Of a stretch of DNA of 64,000 nt, positions 54,921 to 64,000 are shown piece by piece (position 1 is the first letter of the stretch; each line of letters opens with the position of its first letter). The notes under the pieces were generated by a model, which was given only the letters and a program-made list of their open reading frames with translations, was not told where the DNA came from and made no database searches. The stretch is from Acidovorax sp. 107 (lineage in GTDB: Bacteria > Pseudomonadota > Gammaproteobacteria > Burkholderiales > Burkholderiaceae_C), in the NCBI RefSeq assembly GCF_003058055.1, contig NZ_QBTZ01000001.1, forward strand, positions 188,501 to 252,500. Direction: 5' to 3'. The translations under genes were made by a program, and so were the position numbers.

Positions 54921-55094
54921 GTGACCGACTTTAAAACTTGGATGTGTTTGATTTGCGGCTGGATTTATGACGAAGCAGAGGGTTCTCCCGAGCACGGCAT
55001 TGCACCTGGCACGCCATGGGATCAGGTTCCAATGAATTGGACCTGCCCAGAATGTGGCGCCCGCAAGGAAGATTTCGAGATGGTCCAGATCTGA
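54921..55094 (+). CDS. rubA: Rubredoxin
   Basis: The 57-residue protein (GTG start) reads WMCLICGWIYDEAEG and then NWTCPECGARKEDFEM, with the two CxxC pairs that bind one iron. The domain is complete at normal rubredoxin length. Rubredoxins pass electrons, for example to alkane hydroxylases or oxidative-stress enzymes. It precedes pilG by 59 bp. The electron donor and acceptor are not shown here. Confidence 0.93.
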   Translation: MTDFKTWMCLICGWIYDEAEGSPEHGIAPGTPWDQVPMNWTCPECGARKEDFEMVQI

Positions 55095-55153
55095 GGCGCT
55101 TCAGCACCATTTGCTGCTGCGTTGTTTATTTTCTCCATCGGGAGCAGTGACAA

Positions 55154-55552
55154 TTGACTACAACAGGCGCATCTTTCAAAGTGCTCGTGGTGGATGACAG
55201 CAACACCATCCGTCGAAGCGCCGAGATTTTTCTCAAGCAGGGGGGGCACGAAGTCTTGTTGGCCGACGACGGCTTTGATGCTTTGGCCAAAGTCAATGAT
55301 TACCAGCCTCAGCTGATTTTTTGCGACATCCTCATGCCCAAGCTCGACGGGTACCAGACCTGCGCCATCATCAAGCGCAATGCCCGTTTTGCAGATACTC
55401 CGGTAGTGATGCTGTCCTCCAAGGACGGCGTGTTCGACAAAGCGCGTGGGCGCATGGTCGGCTGCCAGGAATATCTCACCAAGCCGTTTACCAAAGACCA
55501 GCTGTTGCAGGCCGTGCAGCAGTTTGGCAATTCCCAACAAGGAGCCATGTAA
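55154..55552 (+). CDS. pilG: Twitching motility response regulator PilG
   Basis: The 132-residue single-domain CheY-like protein has the acidic pair VVDDS, the phospho-acceptor Asp58 in IFCDILMPKLDG, and the conserved Lys in YLTKPF. PilG acts in the Pil-Chp system that controls type IV pilus extension and cAMP. The start is TTG, with a GGAGCAG site upstream. It is first in a tight operon with pilH, pilI, pilJ and pilL. Confidence 0.9.
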   Translation: MTTTGASFKVLVVDDSNTIRRSAEIFLKQGGHEVLLADDGFDALAKVNDYQPQLIFCDILMPKLDGYQTCAIIKRNARFADTPVVMLSSKDGVFDKARGRMVGCQEYLTKPFTKDQLLQAVQQFGNSQQGAM

Positions 55553-55917
55553 TGCCCATTCAGAAAGTATTGGTCGTCGACGACTCGAAGACCGAGTTGA
55601 TGTTTTTGACGGACCTGCTTCAGAAAAAAGGCATGCAAGTCCGTACGGCAGAAAATGCCGAAGAGGCATTCCGTCGCCTGGCCGAAGAAAAGCCTGACCT
55701 CATCCTCATGGATGTGGTGATGCCTGGCCAAAACGGTTTTCAGCTCACGCGTGCCATTACCCGCGACCCCCTTTATGCCGACGTGCCCATCATCATGTGC
55801 ACCAGCAAGAACCAGGAAACCGACCGTGTCTGGGGCATGCGCCAAGGTGCGCGCGGCTACATCACCAAGCCGGTGGATCCCGCCGAGCTGCAGGCAAAAA
55901 TCGACGCTCTGAACTGA
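55552..55917 (+). CDS. pilH: Twitching motility response regulator PilH
   Basis: The 121-residue CheY-like protein has phospho-acceptor Asp54 in LILMDVVMPG and the YITKPV lysine. Its ATG overlaps the pilG stop by one base (TAATG). PilH in the Pil-Chp pathway opposes PilG, probably as a phosphate sink or pilus-retraction control. Confidence 0.93.
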   Translation: MPIQKVLVVDDSKTELMFLTDLLQKKGMQVRTAENAEEAFRRLAEEKPDLILMDVVMPGQNGFQLTRAITRDPLYADVPIIMCTSKNQETDRVWGMRQGARGYITKPVDPAELQAKIDALN

Positions 55918-55932
55918 GGCTGCGGCGCGCTC

Positions 55933-56460
55933 ATGGCAAACCGCGAAGCCCTACGGGAGCTCCAGACCCGACTTGCCAGCCGTTTGCAGGCGGCAAGGTC
56001 CGAAGGTACGTCCGTGTCCTCCTGGCTGGCTGTAGAGTCCGCCGGGAGTTTCTATCTGCTGCCCTTGGGGCAGTCCGGGGAGATCTTCCCCTGGGTGTCG
56101 GTGCAGGCCGTGCCTTACACCCAGAGCTGGTTTCTGGGTGTGGCCAACCTGCGTGGCGGCCTTGTGGGCGTGGTCGATCTGGCCGGTTTGCTGGGCTCTG
56201 CTGCCCCACGCACCGAGCAGGCCTTGTCCGAAGCCAGTCTGCTGGCGTTCAATGCCGCGCTCGAAGTCAACGCTGCGTTGCTGGTGGACCGCCTTGCCGG
56301 TCTGCGTGGCACGGATGCGTTCGTGTCGTCCGAGCCGCCCGCCGAGGATTCGCCCAGTTTCTTCGGTACCACCTATCTCGATTCCAGTGGCACACGCTGG
56401 CAGGAGCTGAACTTGCAGATCCTGTCCCAACATCCCGCTTTCCTGAGCATCAGTGCTTGA
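55933..56460 (+). CDS. pilI: CheW-like adaptor PilI
   Basis: The 175-residue protein has the CheW fold (FYLLPLGQSGEIFPWVSVQA, VANLRGGLVGVVDLAGLLG). It would couple the PilJ receptor to the PilL kinase. It follows pilH by 15 bp and precedes pilJ by 21 bp. Confidence 0.93.
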   Translation: MANREALRELQTRLASRLQAARSEGTSVSSWLAVESAGSFYLLPLGQSGEIFPWVSVQAVPYTQSWFLGVANLRGGLVGVVDLAGLLGSAAPRTEQALSEASLLAFNAALEVNAALLVDRLAGLRGTDAFVSSEPPAEDSPSFFGTTYLDSSGTRWQELNLQILSQHPAFLSISA

Positions 56461-56481
56461 GTTTTTCTGTAAGGCTGCACC

Positions 56482-58770
56482 ATGTCCGTCGTCAATCAAT
56501 TTGGAAAACTGTTCAACCGGAAACCCGCCACGCCTGATGCTGGCGCAGCCACCGGCACGACCGACGATGGGCAGGACGTCCTGGCCACGGGAGCGCTCGA
56601 CGGTTCGCAACTGCGTGACTCCTATCAGGCCGAAGGCATGAACAGTGTCCAGGGCGATCCCGATGGCTACACCCCCGAACTGACCGCGCCCGAGGCTGAC
56701 GAGGATCTCATCAGCCTGCCGCTTCTGGGACGCTCGACCGCCGCGGGCCACCAACGCCGTCTGCTGGCCCTGCTGGCCGTGGGTGTGGTGGTGCTGGCCT
56801 TGATCGCCGGCTGGGTGCTGCAGCAAGCGGACCGGTCTGCGCAGCAGCTCGCTGCCACCGGCCAGTCTCTGATGCAGTCGCAACGTCTGGCCAAGTCGGT
56901 GTCGCAGGCGCTGGTGGGTAGTCCACAGGCCTTCCCCGACGTGGTCGAAAGCTCTGGCGTGTTGGCCCGCAACGTGCGCGCCCTCAATGCGGGTGACAAC
57001 GAACTGGGTGTTCAGTCGCTGGGAGAGCCCTTCAAACCCGATCTGGATGCCGTCAACCCCCTGATGGAACGCGCCGAGCGCAATGCCAGCGTGGTGATGG
57101 GGCAGCAAAAGATCCTGACACAGGTGGGTGACGCTCTGCGCACCATCAACCGCCAGTCGTCCGACCTGCTGGAAATCGCCGAAACGGTCTCCTCGCTCAA
57201 GCTGCAACAGAACGCCCCTGCGGCCGAAATCTCTGCGGCAGGCCAGTTAGTGATGTTGACGCAACGTATCGGCAAGTCCGCCAACGAATTTCAGACCATG
57301 GAAGGTGTGAGCCCCGAGGCGGTGTTCCTGCTGGGCAAGGACTTGAATTCCTTCAAGGAAATTGCACAGGGCCTGCTCGAAGGCAGCCCCGAGCTGCGCC
57401 TGTCCGCCACCAAGGACGCGCAGACCCGCGAGCAACTGGATGCCCTGATCAAGCTGTACGAACAGACCCGCACCCAGGCCAGTGCCATTCTGGGCAACCT
57501 GCAAGGTCTGGTGTCTGCCCGCGAAGCGCAGTCCGCCATTATTGCCGACAGCGAACCACTGCGTCGCCAGCTGGAAGGGCTGCAAACCAAGCTGTCTGCG
57601 CAGACCGGTCTGGGTGCGGGCCAGTTCGCCGCTCTGGCCTTGGCGGGCTTGTTCGTGCTGCTGTGCGGTATCGGCATTTCGCGCGTCCAGCTGCTGGACA
57701 GCCGTGGTCGCCAAGCAGCGGCTGAAAATCAGCAACGCGACGCCAAGCGCCAGGAACAGGAGGCCAAGCGCGTCAACGACGCCAACCAGGCCGCCATTTT
57801 GCGTTTGATGAACGAACTGCAGTCGGTCGCTGAAGGTGACCTGACGCAAGAAGCCACCGTGACCGAAGACATCACGGGCGCCATTGCCGACTCCGTGAAC
57901 TACACGGTGGAAGAACTGCGCCAGCTGGTGGGCAGCGTGCAGAACACGGCGACCCGCGTGGCACAGACGACCGCGCAGGTGGATAACACCTCGACCGAAC
58001 TGCTGGCCGCATCGACCGAGCAGCTGCGCGAAATTCGTGAAACCGGCCGCTCCGTTCTGGACATGGCGACCCGCATTAACGAGGTGTCCACACAGGCGCA
58101 AGAGTCCGCCACGGTGGCCCGCCAATCGCTGCAAGCGGCTGACTCCGGTCTGCAGGCCGTGCAAAACGCCATCGGCGGTATGAACTCCATCCGCGACCAG
58201 ATCCAGGACACCTCCAAGCGCATCAAGCGCCTGGGCGAATCCTCGCAGGAGATCGGTGAAATCACCGAGCTGATTTCCGACATTACCGAGCAGACGAACG
58301 TGCTGGCCTTGAACGCTGCCATTCAGGCAGCGTCCGCTGGTGAAGCTGGTCGCGGCTTCTCGGTGGTGGCGGAAGAAGTGCAGCGTCTGGCTGAGCGTTC
58401 CGCAGACGCTACGCGCCAGATTTCTGCCCTGGTGAAAGCCATTCAGACCGACACCCAGGATGCCGTGGCCGCTATGGAGCGCTCCACGCAGGGTGTGGTG
58501 GAAGGGGCTCGTCTGTCTGACAGCGCCGGTACCGCACTGACCGAGATTGACCGCGTGTCGCGCCGTCTGGCTGAACTGATTGAGCAGATTTCGTCTTCGA
58601 CTTCCCGGGAAGCTGTTCTGGCCAACGAAGTGGCCGACAACATCCAGCACATTTTTGCGGTGACCGAACAGACGGGTGAAGGTACCCGCACCACGGCGCA
58701 GCAGGTGCGCGAGCTTTCGCACATGGCCGAGGAACTGCGCCAATCGGTGGCACGTTTCAAGATCGCCTGA
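56482..58770 (+). CDS. pilJ: Methyl-accepting chemoreceptor PilJ
   Basis: The 762-residue receptor has two membrane segments (about residues 94-112 and 380-400) flanking a helical periplasmic sensor. It then has a HAMP-like region and the methyl-accepting signalling domain, with the tip near residues 600-640 (NVLALNAAIQAASAGEAGRG). In type IV pilus systems PilJ senses surface contact. No cheR/pilK follows in the window. Confidence 0.95.
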   Translation: MSVVNQFGKLFNRKPATPDAGAATGTTDDGQDVLATGALDGSQLRDSYQAEGMNSVQGDPDGYTPELTAPEADEDLISLPLLGRSTAAGHQRRLLALLAVGVVVLALIAGWVLQQADRSAQQLAATGQSLMQSQRLAKSVSQALVGSPQAFPDVVESSGVLARNVRALNAGDNELGVQSLGEPFKPDLDAVNPLMERAERNASVVMGQQKILTQVGDALRTINRQSSDLLEIAETVSSLKLQQNAPAAEISAAGQLVMLTQRIGKSANEFQTMEGVSPEAVFLLGKDLNSFKEIAQGLLEGSPELRLSATKDAQTREQLDALIKLYEQTRTQASAILGNLQGLVSAREAQSAIIADSEPLRRQLEGLQTKLSAQTGLGAGQFAALALAGLFVLLCGIGISRVQLLDSRGRQAAAENQQRDAKRQEQEAKRVNDANQAAILRLMNELQSVAEGDLTQEATVTEDITGAIADSVNYTVEELRQLVGSVQNTATRVAQTTAQVDNTSTELLAASTEQLREIRETGRSVLDMATRINEVSTQAQESATVARQSLQAADSGLQAVQNAIGGMNSIRDQIQDTSKRIKRLGESSQEIGEITELISDITEQTNVLALNAAIQAASAGEAGRGFSVVAEEVQRLAERSADATRQISALVKAIQTDTQDAVAAMERSTQGVVEGARLSDSAGTALTEIDRVSRRLAELIEQISSSTSREAVLANEVADNIQHIFAVTEQTGEGTRTTAQQVRELSHMAEELRQSVARFKIA

Positions 58771-58821
58771 CGCAGCAGTTAGTCATCAACCAGCTGGCTC
58801 ATTGCAGCCGGGGACGAATCC

Positions 58822-61800
58822 ATGTCATCTATTGATGTCAACAATGCATCGGCCGCAGACGGGACCCAGGGAGATCAGGACCTGGGTCCTTTGGCTTGGG
58901 TGCTTGACGAGCTTCGCAAGTCGCTGGACGCTGCCGTCAAGGCAATGCGGCGCTTTGTGCGTGATGCCGAGGTAGCGCGCGAATCCGATCTGGCGGCGCT
59001 AGACGCTGGCCCCCTGCGCATTGCGCGCCAGCAACTGCATCAGGCCTGCGGTGCCCTGGAAATGGTGGGCATGGGGCCGCCCGCACTGGTGTTGCGGTCC
59101 ATGGAGTCGGCGGTGCAGAAGTTTGTGCAGCGCCCCGAGACGTGCAGTGACGACGCTGCTGCAGTGATCGAGCGCGCCAGTTTCGCCCTGATCGAATACC
59201 TCGAAACCGTTCTGGCGGGCAAAGCCGTATCGCCGGTGGCGCTGTTTCCACAATACCGCGATGCACAGGCATTGGCAGGCGCCGACCGGGTGCACCCCGC
59301 CGACCTGTGGCCGGTGGAGCGTCGTTTCCGTGAACCCGAAGGCGCTGTGTCGCGCCCTCCGCTGTCCTACGGCCCTGAAGCCCGGGCGCGGCTGGATGCG
59401 GCGGTGCTTCGCATCGTCAAATCGGGTGACCTGAAGGCCGCCCTGAGCTTGCGCGACACCTGCCTGGGCTTTGTGGCCGCGCAAACAGACCGGCAGGCGC
59501 GTGCGTTCTGGAAAATCTGCGCAGGTTTCTTCGACGCCTTTGGCTCGGGTCTTTTGCCGCCGGATGTGTACGTCAAACGTGTGGCATCCCGTGTGCTCAT
59601 GCAGTACGCCACGCTGGCCAAGGGTGACCCGACGATTGCCGACCGGCTGGTTCAGGATCTGCTGTTCTTTTGTTCGCAAGCCCGGGTGGCAGATCTGGCA
59701 GAGGATGCAGCGCCCTCGCTGCGTGCTGTTCGCCAGGCTTTTGCGCTGGACCGGTTCAAACCGGTGGACTACGAAACCGCCCGCTTCGGGCGTTTTGACC
59801 CCGCAGTATTGACGCAGGCGCGCAAGCGCATTGCTTCGGCGACAGAAACCTGGTCGGCCCTCGCAGGTGGCGACCGCAACAAACTCAAGCCGGCCGCAGA
59901 CCAGTTCAGTCTGGTGTGCGATTCGCTGCGCAAGCTCCATCCAGGCAGCGAAAACCTGGCGCAGGCGTTGACGCGTGCCCTCGACTCCACCACCCGATCG
60001 GGCGAGCCCCCGTCGCCCGCGCTGGCGATGGAGGTGGCCACCTCGGTGCTGTACCTGCAGGCGGCTTTTGAAGAGCTGGACGCGGCAGACGACCAGATGG
60101 AAGCCCGCGCCAGCCGACTCGCAGAGCGACTGGACGCAGTCACGGCGGGCGCCGAGCCCGAGCCCCTGGAACAATGGATGGAAGAGCTGTACCGCCGGGT
60201 CAGCGACAACCAGACCATGGGCAGCGTGGTCGATGAACTTCGGGTGACCCTGGGTGAGGCCGAGAAGGCCATGGACCAGTTTTTCCGCAGCCCCAAAGAC
60301 ACCGGTGTGCTGGCGACCGTGCCCGGGCACCTCGCGCAGATGCGTGGCGTGCTGTCGGTGCTGGGGCTGGACCAGGCCTCGCTGGCTGTGGTCCGTATGC
60401 GCGACACGGTGGAGCGCCTGCTGATCAACGAGATGCCCGAAGAGGAACGCCAGAGCGCGTTTGAAAAGCTGGGCAACAGCCTGGGCGCACTGGGCTTCCT
60501 GATCGACATGTTGAGCTACCAGCGCACCATGGCGCGCAAGCTCTTTGTGTATGACGAGGACCTGGGCGAACTGCGCATCCTCATGGGCAAAACCCGTGCA
60601 CGCGCCTCCGATGCCATGGAAGAAGCACCGGCCAAGCTGGAAGAGCGTTCTGCCACCGTGGTGCCCGACGTGATTCCCCGTTTTCCGGTGCAGGAGCCTG
60701 TCAGCGAACCCACGGACTTTGCTCCGTTCCCTGATTTTGAATCGGCCCCTGCGGCAGAGCCCGCCGGCCTGGCCCCGGATATCTCCTTTGACGTACCCGC
60801 TCCTGTCGTGGCGGCACCGGCGCCGGCACCAGCCGAGGCATCTTCTCTTGTGGCCGCGGCTGCGCCCGCCGCAGTGCCCGATGTGGAGGATGAACTGCTT
60901 GACGTGTTCCTCGAAGAGGCGCGTGAAGTGGTGGTCAACGGCTTGGCGGCCATTGACCAGCTGCGGGGCGAACCCGGTGACCTGAGCGAGCAGACCACGC
61001 TGCGCCGCGCGTTCCATACGCTCAAAGGCAGCTCGCGCATGGTGGGGTTGAATGACTTTGGTGAGGCGGCCTGGTCGATGGAGCAGGTGCTCAACGTGTG
61101 GCTTGCCGAGCAAAAGCCTATGCAGCCCAGCCTGCTGCAACTGTCAACGGACGCACTGCATGCCTTCAGCCGGTGGGCGGACGATATTGCTGCGGGCCGC
61201 GCAACCGGTTGGGACCCCGAGTCCTTCCGCCGGTCCGCCGATGCCATGCGTATGGATGGCACCCTGGTACCGCTGGTGGTGCCTTCCGATGGCCGCGTGT
61301 CCCCCGAGCCTGCAGCGCCGCAGGTTGAACCGGAAATTGCCGAGACAGCGTTGGAGCCGGTGGCTGCCTTGGCTGCCGAGGTGCCCCACGACGAGCTGAC
61401 GGTGCCCGACTTCCAGGCCACTGAGATCTCGATGCGTGGGTCCGACCAGCCGGCCGAAGCCGTTGCCGCAGCGCCGGAAGCGGCCGAAGAAATTGACTTC
61501 TCGGTGTTCACGGCTGCGCTGAACGAGTCTGCTCACGAACCAGCGCCCGTGGTCGACCCGTCCAGTGCGGACTTTGTGCTCGATCTCGAACTGCCTGATA
61601 TGGAGCCTGTGGCGGGTGCAACACCGGCGCAGGAGATTGCTCATGCAGACCCCGTCGATGTGCCGCTGGAAGCTCCGGCGGACGCTATGGACGAGGCGCT
61701 GTTGCTCCCAGAAGAACTGGTGCTCGATGCGGGCGAACTGAAGGACGTGGTGAGTGCCGATGCCCCTGCCAACGTCCCGTCGGATGGGTTGGAGGCCCTG

Positions 61801-64000
61801 GATGTTGCCGAGCTGGAGAAGCTGCTGGAGGCCGAGTCGGCCGAGGCAGCCGAATTGCTGGCTCCCGTCGCCGAGGTCGCAGCAAGTTCCGAGGCACTGC
61901 CACAGGACATCGGTGCGGATGTGGAGCCCGCGCCAGAGGTGCCAAATCTGCTCGATGCCCTGCCGCAGGAAGAAGGTGGCAGCGACGATGCCGTCAAGGT
62001 GATTGACACGCTGCGTATCGGTATCCCTCTGTACAACGTGTACCTGAACGAGGCCGATGAGTGGTCGCGCCGCCTGGTCACCTGCCTGCAAGAGTGGGCG
62101 CTGGAACTGCATGAGCCTCTGCCCGACGTGGCCGTGGCCTTGTCGCATTCTCTGGCCGGCAGTTCCGCCACCGTGGGCTTCACTGCACTGTCCGAAATGG
62201 CCCGCATGCTGGAGCACACGCTGCAGCATGTCCAGCTGCAGTCGGGTGGAACCCAGGAGCAGGCAGCGGCCTTCATGGCCGCGGCGGAAGACATCCGCCG
62301 CCTGTTGCATCAGTTTGCCGCTGGGTTCCTCAAAGAGCCCAGCCCTGAAGTGCTGGCCCAGCTGCGCCAGATTCTGGAAACCGAGGTGGTCAGCACGCAG
62401 TCTCCGCCCGAGGAGGATGCGCAGGCCTATCTCGACGCCGCAGAGCAGGTTGCCTCCCAAGCGCCGGAGGCTGGCTTGCTCACGGTGGACGCAGAACCCG
62501 AGGCCGAGCCTGCGGTCCCCGCTGCGCCTGTGCCTGTGGCGGGCCATGTGGCGCCTGCACTGTCTGCGGTCGTTCATGACCACGATCAGCGCATTGACGA
62601 TGCCATCGCGCACGCCATTGCATCGATCCCGGACGCCGACGATGACATTGATGCGATCGACGTCATCGACCCCGACCTGTTCCCCATCTTCGAGGAAGAG
62701 GCGGCCGAGTTGTTGCCCCAGCTGGGCGGTGCGTTGCGGCAGTGGGCTTCGCGTCCGGACAACCTCAGTGCTCGCAGCGAAGTGTTGCGGGCCCTGCATA
62801 CGCTCAAGGGTAGCTCGCGTCTGGCCGGTGCGATGCGCCTCGGTGAAATGGCCCACCGGCTGGAATCTGCGATTGAGCAGCTGGACGTAGAAACCGTCAC
62901 CACAGACCAGATCGAGCCGTTGCAAGGCAGTTTCGACGGGTTGCAAGCCAACTTCGACGCGCTGCGCGCCATTGGTCAGAATCCTTCCGACACCGTAGTC
63001 GCCCTGCCGGTCGAGACGGTTCCCGCCTCCCGTGCCAATGTGGCAGACGCGGTCGAGCCCTCGGTCTCTCAACCTGCAGCACCTTCTGTCCGCCCACAGG
63101 CCATCACCGCTCCGGCAGTGCGCCTGCCAGGGCCGTCCCAGTTGGCGCCCCTGCGGGTGGCTGCCAACCAGTCTGTGCGTGTGCGTGCGCAGCTTCTGGA
63201 CCGCTTGGTCAACCAGGCGGGCGAAGTGATGATCAGTCGCTCGCGCCTGGATGCGCGCCTGGGGCAGTTCCGCAGCTCGCTTGTCGATCTGTCGGGCAAC
63301 CTGGACCGCTTGCGCCAACAATTGCGCGACATCGAGGTGCAGGCCGAGTCCCAGATGCAGTCGCGTCTGGCGCTGTCCAAGGATTCTGCAGCGGGCTTCG
63401 ATCCGCTGGAGTTCGACCGCTTCACACGGGTGCAAGAGCTGACCCGCATGATGGCCGAATCGGTCAACGACGTGGCCACGGTGCAGCGCAACCTGCAACG
63501 CGCCATGGAAGGGGCCGAAGACGACCTGATCGCCCAGGGCCGTCAGGCGCGTGAGCTGCAGCGCGATCTGCTGCGCACGCGCATGGTGGAGTTCGAGGGC
63601 ATTGCCGAACGCCTGTATGCCGTGGTGCGCCAGGCCTCCAAGGAGACCGGCAAACAGATCAAGCTGGACATCACCGGCGGCTCCATCGAAATGGACCGTG
63701 GCGTGCTGGACCGCATGACGCCCGCCTTCGAGCATTTGCTGCGCAATTGCGTGGCCCACGGCATCGAAGAGCCTGAAGTGCGTACGGCGGCCGGCAAGCC
63801 GGCGTCGGGCACCATCACGGTGGACCTGCACCACGAAGGCAATGACGTGTCAGTCGAGTTCCGTGATGACGGTGCTGGCCTGAACCTGCCGCGCATCCGC
63901 GAAAAGGCCCTGTCCCAGGGCATCGTGGAACCTGGCGTGGAACTGAGCGATGCCGATGCTGCCAACCTGATCTTCATGCCGGGCTTCTCGACGGCCTCTG
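58822..64000 (+). CDS. pilL: Hybrid sensor kinase PilL/ChpA (3' end outside window)
   Basis: At least 1726 residues of a CheA-type kinase lie in the window; the frame is open to the edge. Phosphotransfer (HPt) motifs are at HTLKGSSR (His732), HSLAGSS (His1109, less regular) and HTLKGSSR (His1326), separated by long Ala/Glu/Pro-rich acidic linkers. A helical N-terminal region precedes them. A dimerisation region and the HATPase N-box (HLLRNCVAHGIEEP, about 1640) follow near the end. The CheW-like and receiver domains expected after this are off-window. It phosphorylates PilG and PilH. Confidence 0.93.
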   Translation, partial: MSSIDVNNASAADGTQGDQDLGPLAWVLDELRKSLDAAVKAMRRFVRDAEVARESDLAALDAGPLRIARQQLHQACGALEMVGMGPPALVLRSMESAVQKFVQRPETCSDDAAAVIERASFALIEYLETVLAGKAVSPVALFPQYRDAQALAGADRVHPADLWPVERRFREPEGAVSRPPLSYGPEARARLDAAVLRIVKSGDLKAALSLRDTCLGFVAAQTDRQARAFWKICAGFFDAFGSGLLPPDVYVKRVASRVLMQYATLAKGDPTIADRLVQDLLFFCSQARVADLAEDAAPSLRAVRQAFALDRFKPVDYETARFGRFDPAVLTQARKRIASATETWSALAGGDRNKLKPAADQFSLVCDSLRKLHPGSENLAQALTRALDSTTRSGEPPSPALAMEVATSVLYLQAAFEELDAADDQMEARASRLAERLDAVTAGAEPEPLEQWMEELYRRVSDNQTMGSVVDELRVTLGEAEKAMDQFFRSPKDTGVLATVPGHLAQMRGVLSVLGLDQASLAVVRMRDTVERLLINEMPEEERQSAFEKLGNSLGALGFLIDMLSYQRTMARKLFVYDEDLGELRILMGKTRARASDAMEEAPAKLEERSATVVPDVIPRFPVQEPVSEPTDFAPFPDFESAPAAEPAGLAPDISFDVPAPVVAAPAPAPAEASSLVAAAAPAAVPDVEDELLDVFLEEAREVVVNGLAAIDQLRGEPGDLSEQTTLRRAFHTLKGSSRMVGLNDFGEAAWSMEQVLNVWLAEQKPMQPSLLQLSTDALHAFSRWADDIAAGRATGWDPESFRRSADAMRMDGTLVPLVVPSDGRVSPEPAAPQVEPEIAETALEPVAALAAEVPHDELTVPDFQATEISMRGSDQPAEAVAAAPEAAEEIDFSVFTAALNESAHEPAPVVDPSSADFVLDLELPDMEPVAGATPAQEIAHADPVDVPLEAPADAMDEALLLPEELVLDAGELKDVVSADAPANVPSDGLEALDVAELEKLLEAESAEAAELLAPVAEVAASSEALPQDIGADVEPAPEVPNLLDALPQEEGGSDDAVKVIDTLRIGIPLYNVYLNEADEWSRRLVTCLQEWALELHEPLPDVAVALSHSLAGSSATVGFTALSEMARMLEHTLQHVQLQSGGTQEQAAAFMAAAEDIRRLLHQFAAGFLKEPSPEVLAQLRQILETEVVSTQSPPEEDAQAYLDAAEQVASQAPEAGLLTVDAEPEAEPAVPAAPVPVAGHVAPALSAVVHDHDQRIDDAIAHAIASIPDADDDIDAIDVIDPDLFPIFEEEAAELLPQLGGALRQWASRPDNLSARSEVLRALHTLKGSSRLAGAMRLGEMAHRLESAIEQLDVETVTTDQIEPLQGSFDGLQANFDALRAIGQNPSDTVVALPVETVPASRANVADAVEPSVSQPAAPSVRPQAITAPAVRLPGPSQLAPLRVAANQSVRVRAQLLDRLVNQAGEVMISRSRLDARLGQFRSSLVDLSGNLDRLRQQLRDIEVQAESQMQSRLALSKDSAAGFDPLEFDRFTRVQELTRMMAESVNDVATVQRNLQRAMEGAEDDLIAQGRQARELQRDLLRTRMVEFEGIAERLYAVVRQASKETGKQIKLDITGGSIEMDRGVLDRMTPAFEHLLRNCVAHGIEEPEVRTAAGKPASGTITVDLHHEGNDVSVEFRDDGAGLNLPRIREKALSQGIVEPGVELSDADAANLIFMPGFSTAS

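Noticed and set aside
61144..63834. 896-codon reverse frame over pilL
   Set aside because: It lies opposite a clear CheA-type kinase; the reverse reading is a low-complexity shadow.

Overview
The window is about 64 kb of high-GC chromosome from a betaproteobacterium. The best guess is the family Comamonadaceae, Acidovorax-like. The reasons are the gene neighbourhoods (accB-accC-prmA, ffh next to a CcsA-like gene, a PP0621-family gene, pilS/pilR and ampD, dusB-fis-purH, rubredoxin followed by pilGHIJ), an Ala/Lys/Pro-rich histone H1-like protein, a 4-hydroxybenzoate hydroxylase with an IclR regulator, and a dispersed intergenic repeat that I associate with this family. Genus is an inference from gene content only.

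Region by region. 1-7.2 kb: 5' end of mpl, an uncharacterised gene coupled to a TlpA-like thioredoxin, the acetyl-CoA carboxylase genes accB-accC, prmA, a zinc-ribbon/DUF3426 membrane protein and a PfkB-family sugar/nucleoside kinase. 7.3-12.5 kb: reverse-strand ribonucleotide reductase genes nrdA-nrdB, with two NrdR boxes upstream of nrdA, followed by a repeat-rich histone H1-like gene. 12.8-17.7 kb: reverse-strand cluster ccsA-like, PP0621-like, pilS, pilR, ampD. 17.8-23 kb: ffh (forward) facing opgG-opgH (reverse) across a bidirectional terminator. 23.1-28.1 kb: miaB, then the envelope-stress two-component set glrK-qseG-glrR. 28.2-33.5 kb: a small secreted protein, tRNA-Met, an enoyl-CoA hydratase, an M61 peptidase, dsbC and a UbiH-type monooxygenase. 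33.6-35.7 kb: a MOSC protein and ychF.

35.65-42.35 kb is a small integrative element inserted at the 3' end of ychF. It carries a P4-type tyrosine integrase, an XRE repressor, a lipoprotein, an AlpA/excisionase-like protein, a small unknown protein, a putative HUH replication endonuclease, a putative PD-(D/E)XK nuclease and a membrane-anchored unknown protein. It is bounded by a 16-bp imperfect direct repeat of the ychF end and by near-identical 20-bp G-rich repeats. A 17-bp palindrome stands before the last gene and a degenerate copy stands before the repressor gene. This is the most novel part of the window.

42.5-54.9 kb is core genome again: rarD, an unusual aminoglycoside-phosphotransferase-like/P-loop kinase fusion, a YqaA-type membrane protein, a lipoprotein that looks like a degenerate VanX-type peptidase, dusB-fis, purH, a cytochrome c, pobA with its divergent IclR regulator, hemL and thiD. 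54.9-64 kb is the type IV pilus chemosensory operon (Pil-Chp): rubredoxin, pilG, pilH, pilI, pilJ and a very large pilL/chpA kinase that runs off the window.

Motif and family calls come from reading the translations. No database search was run.
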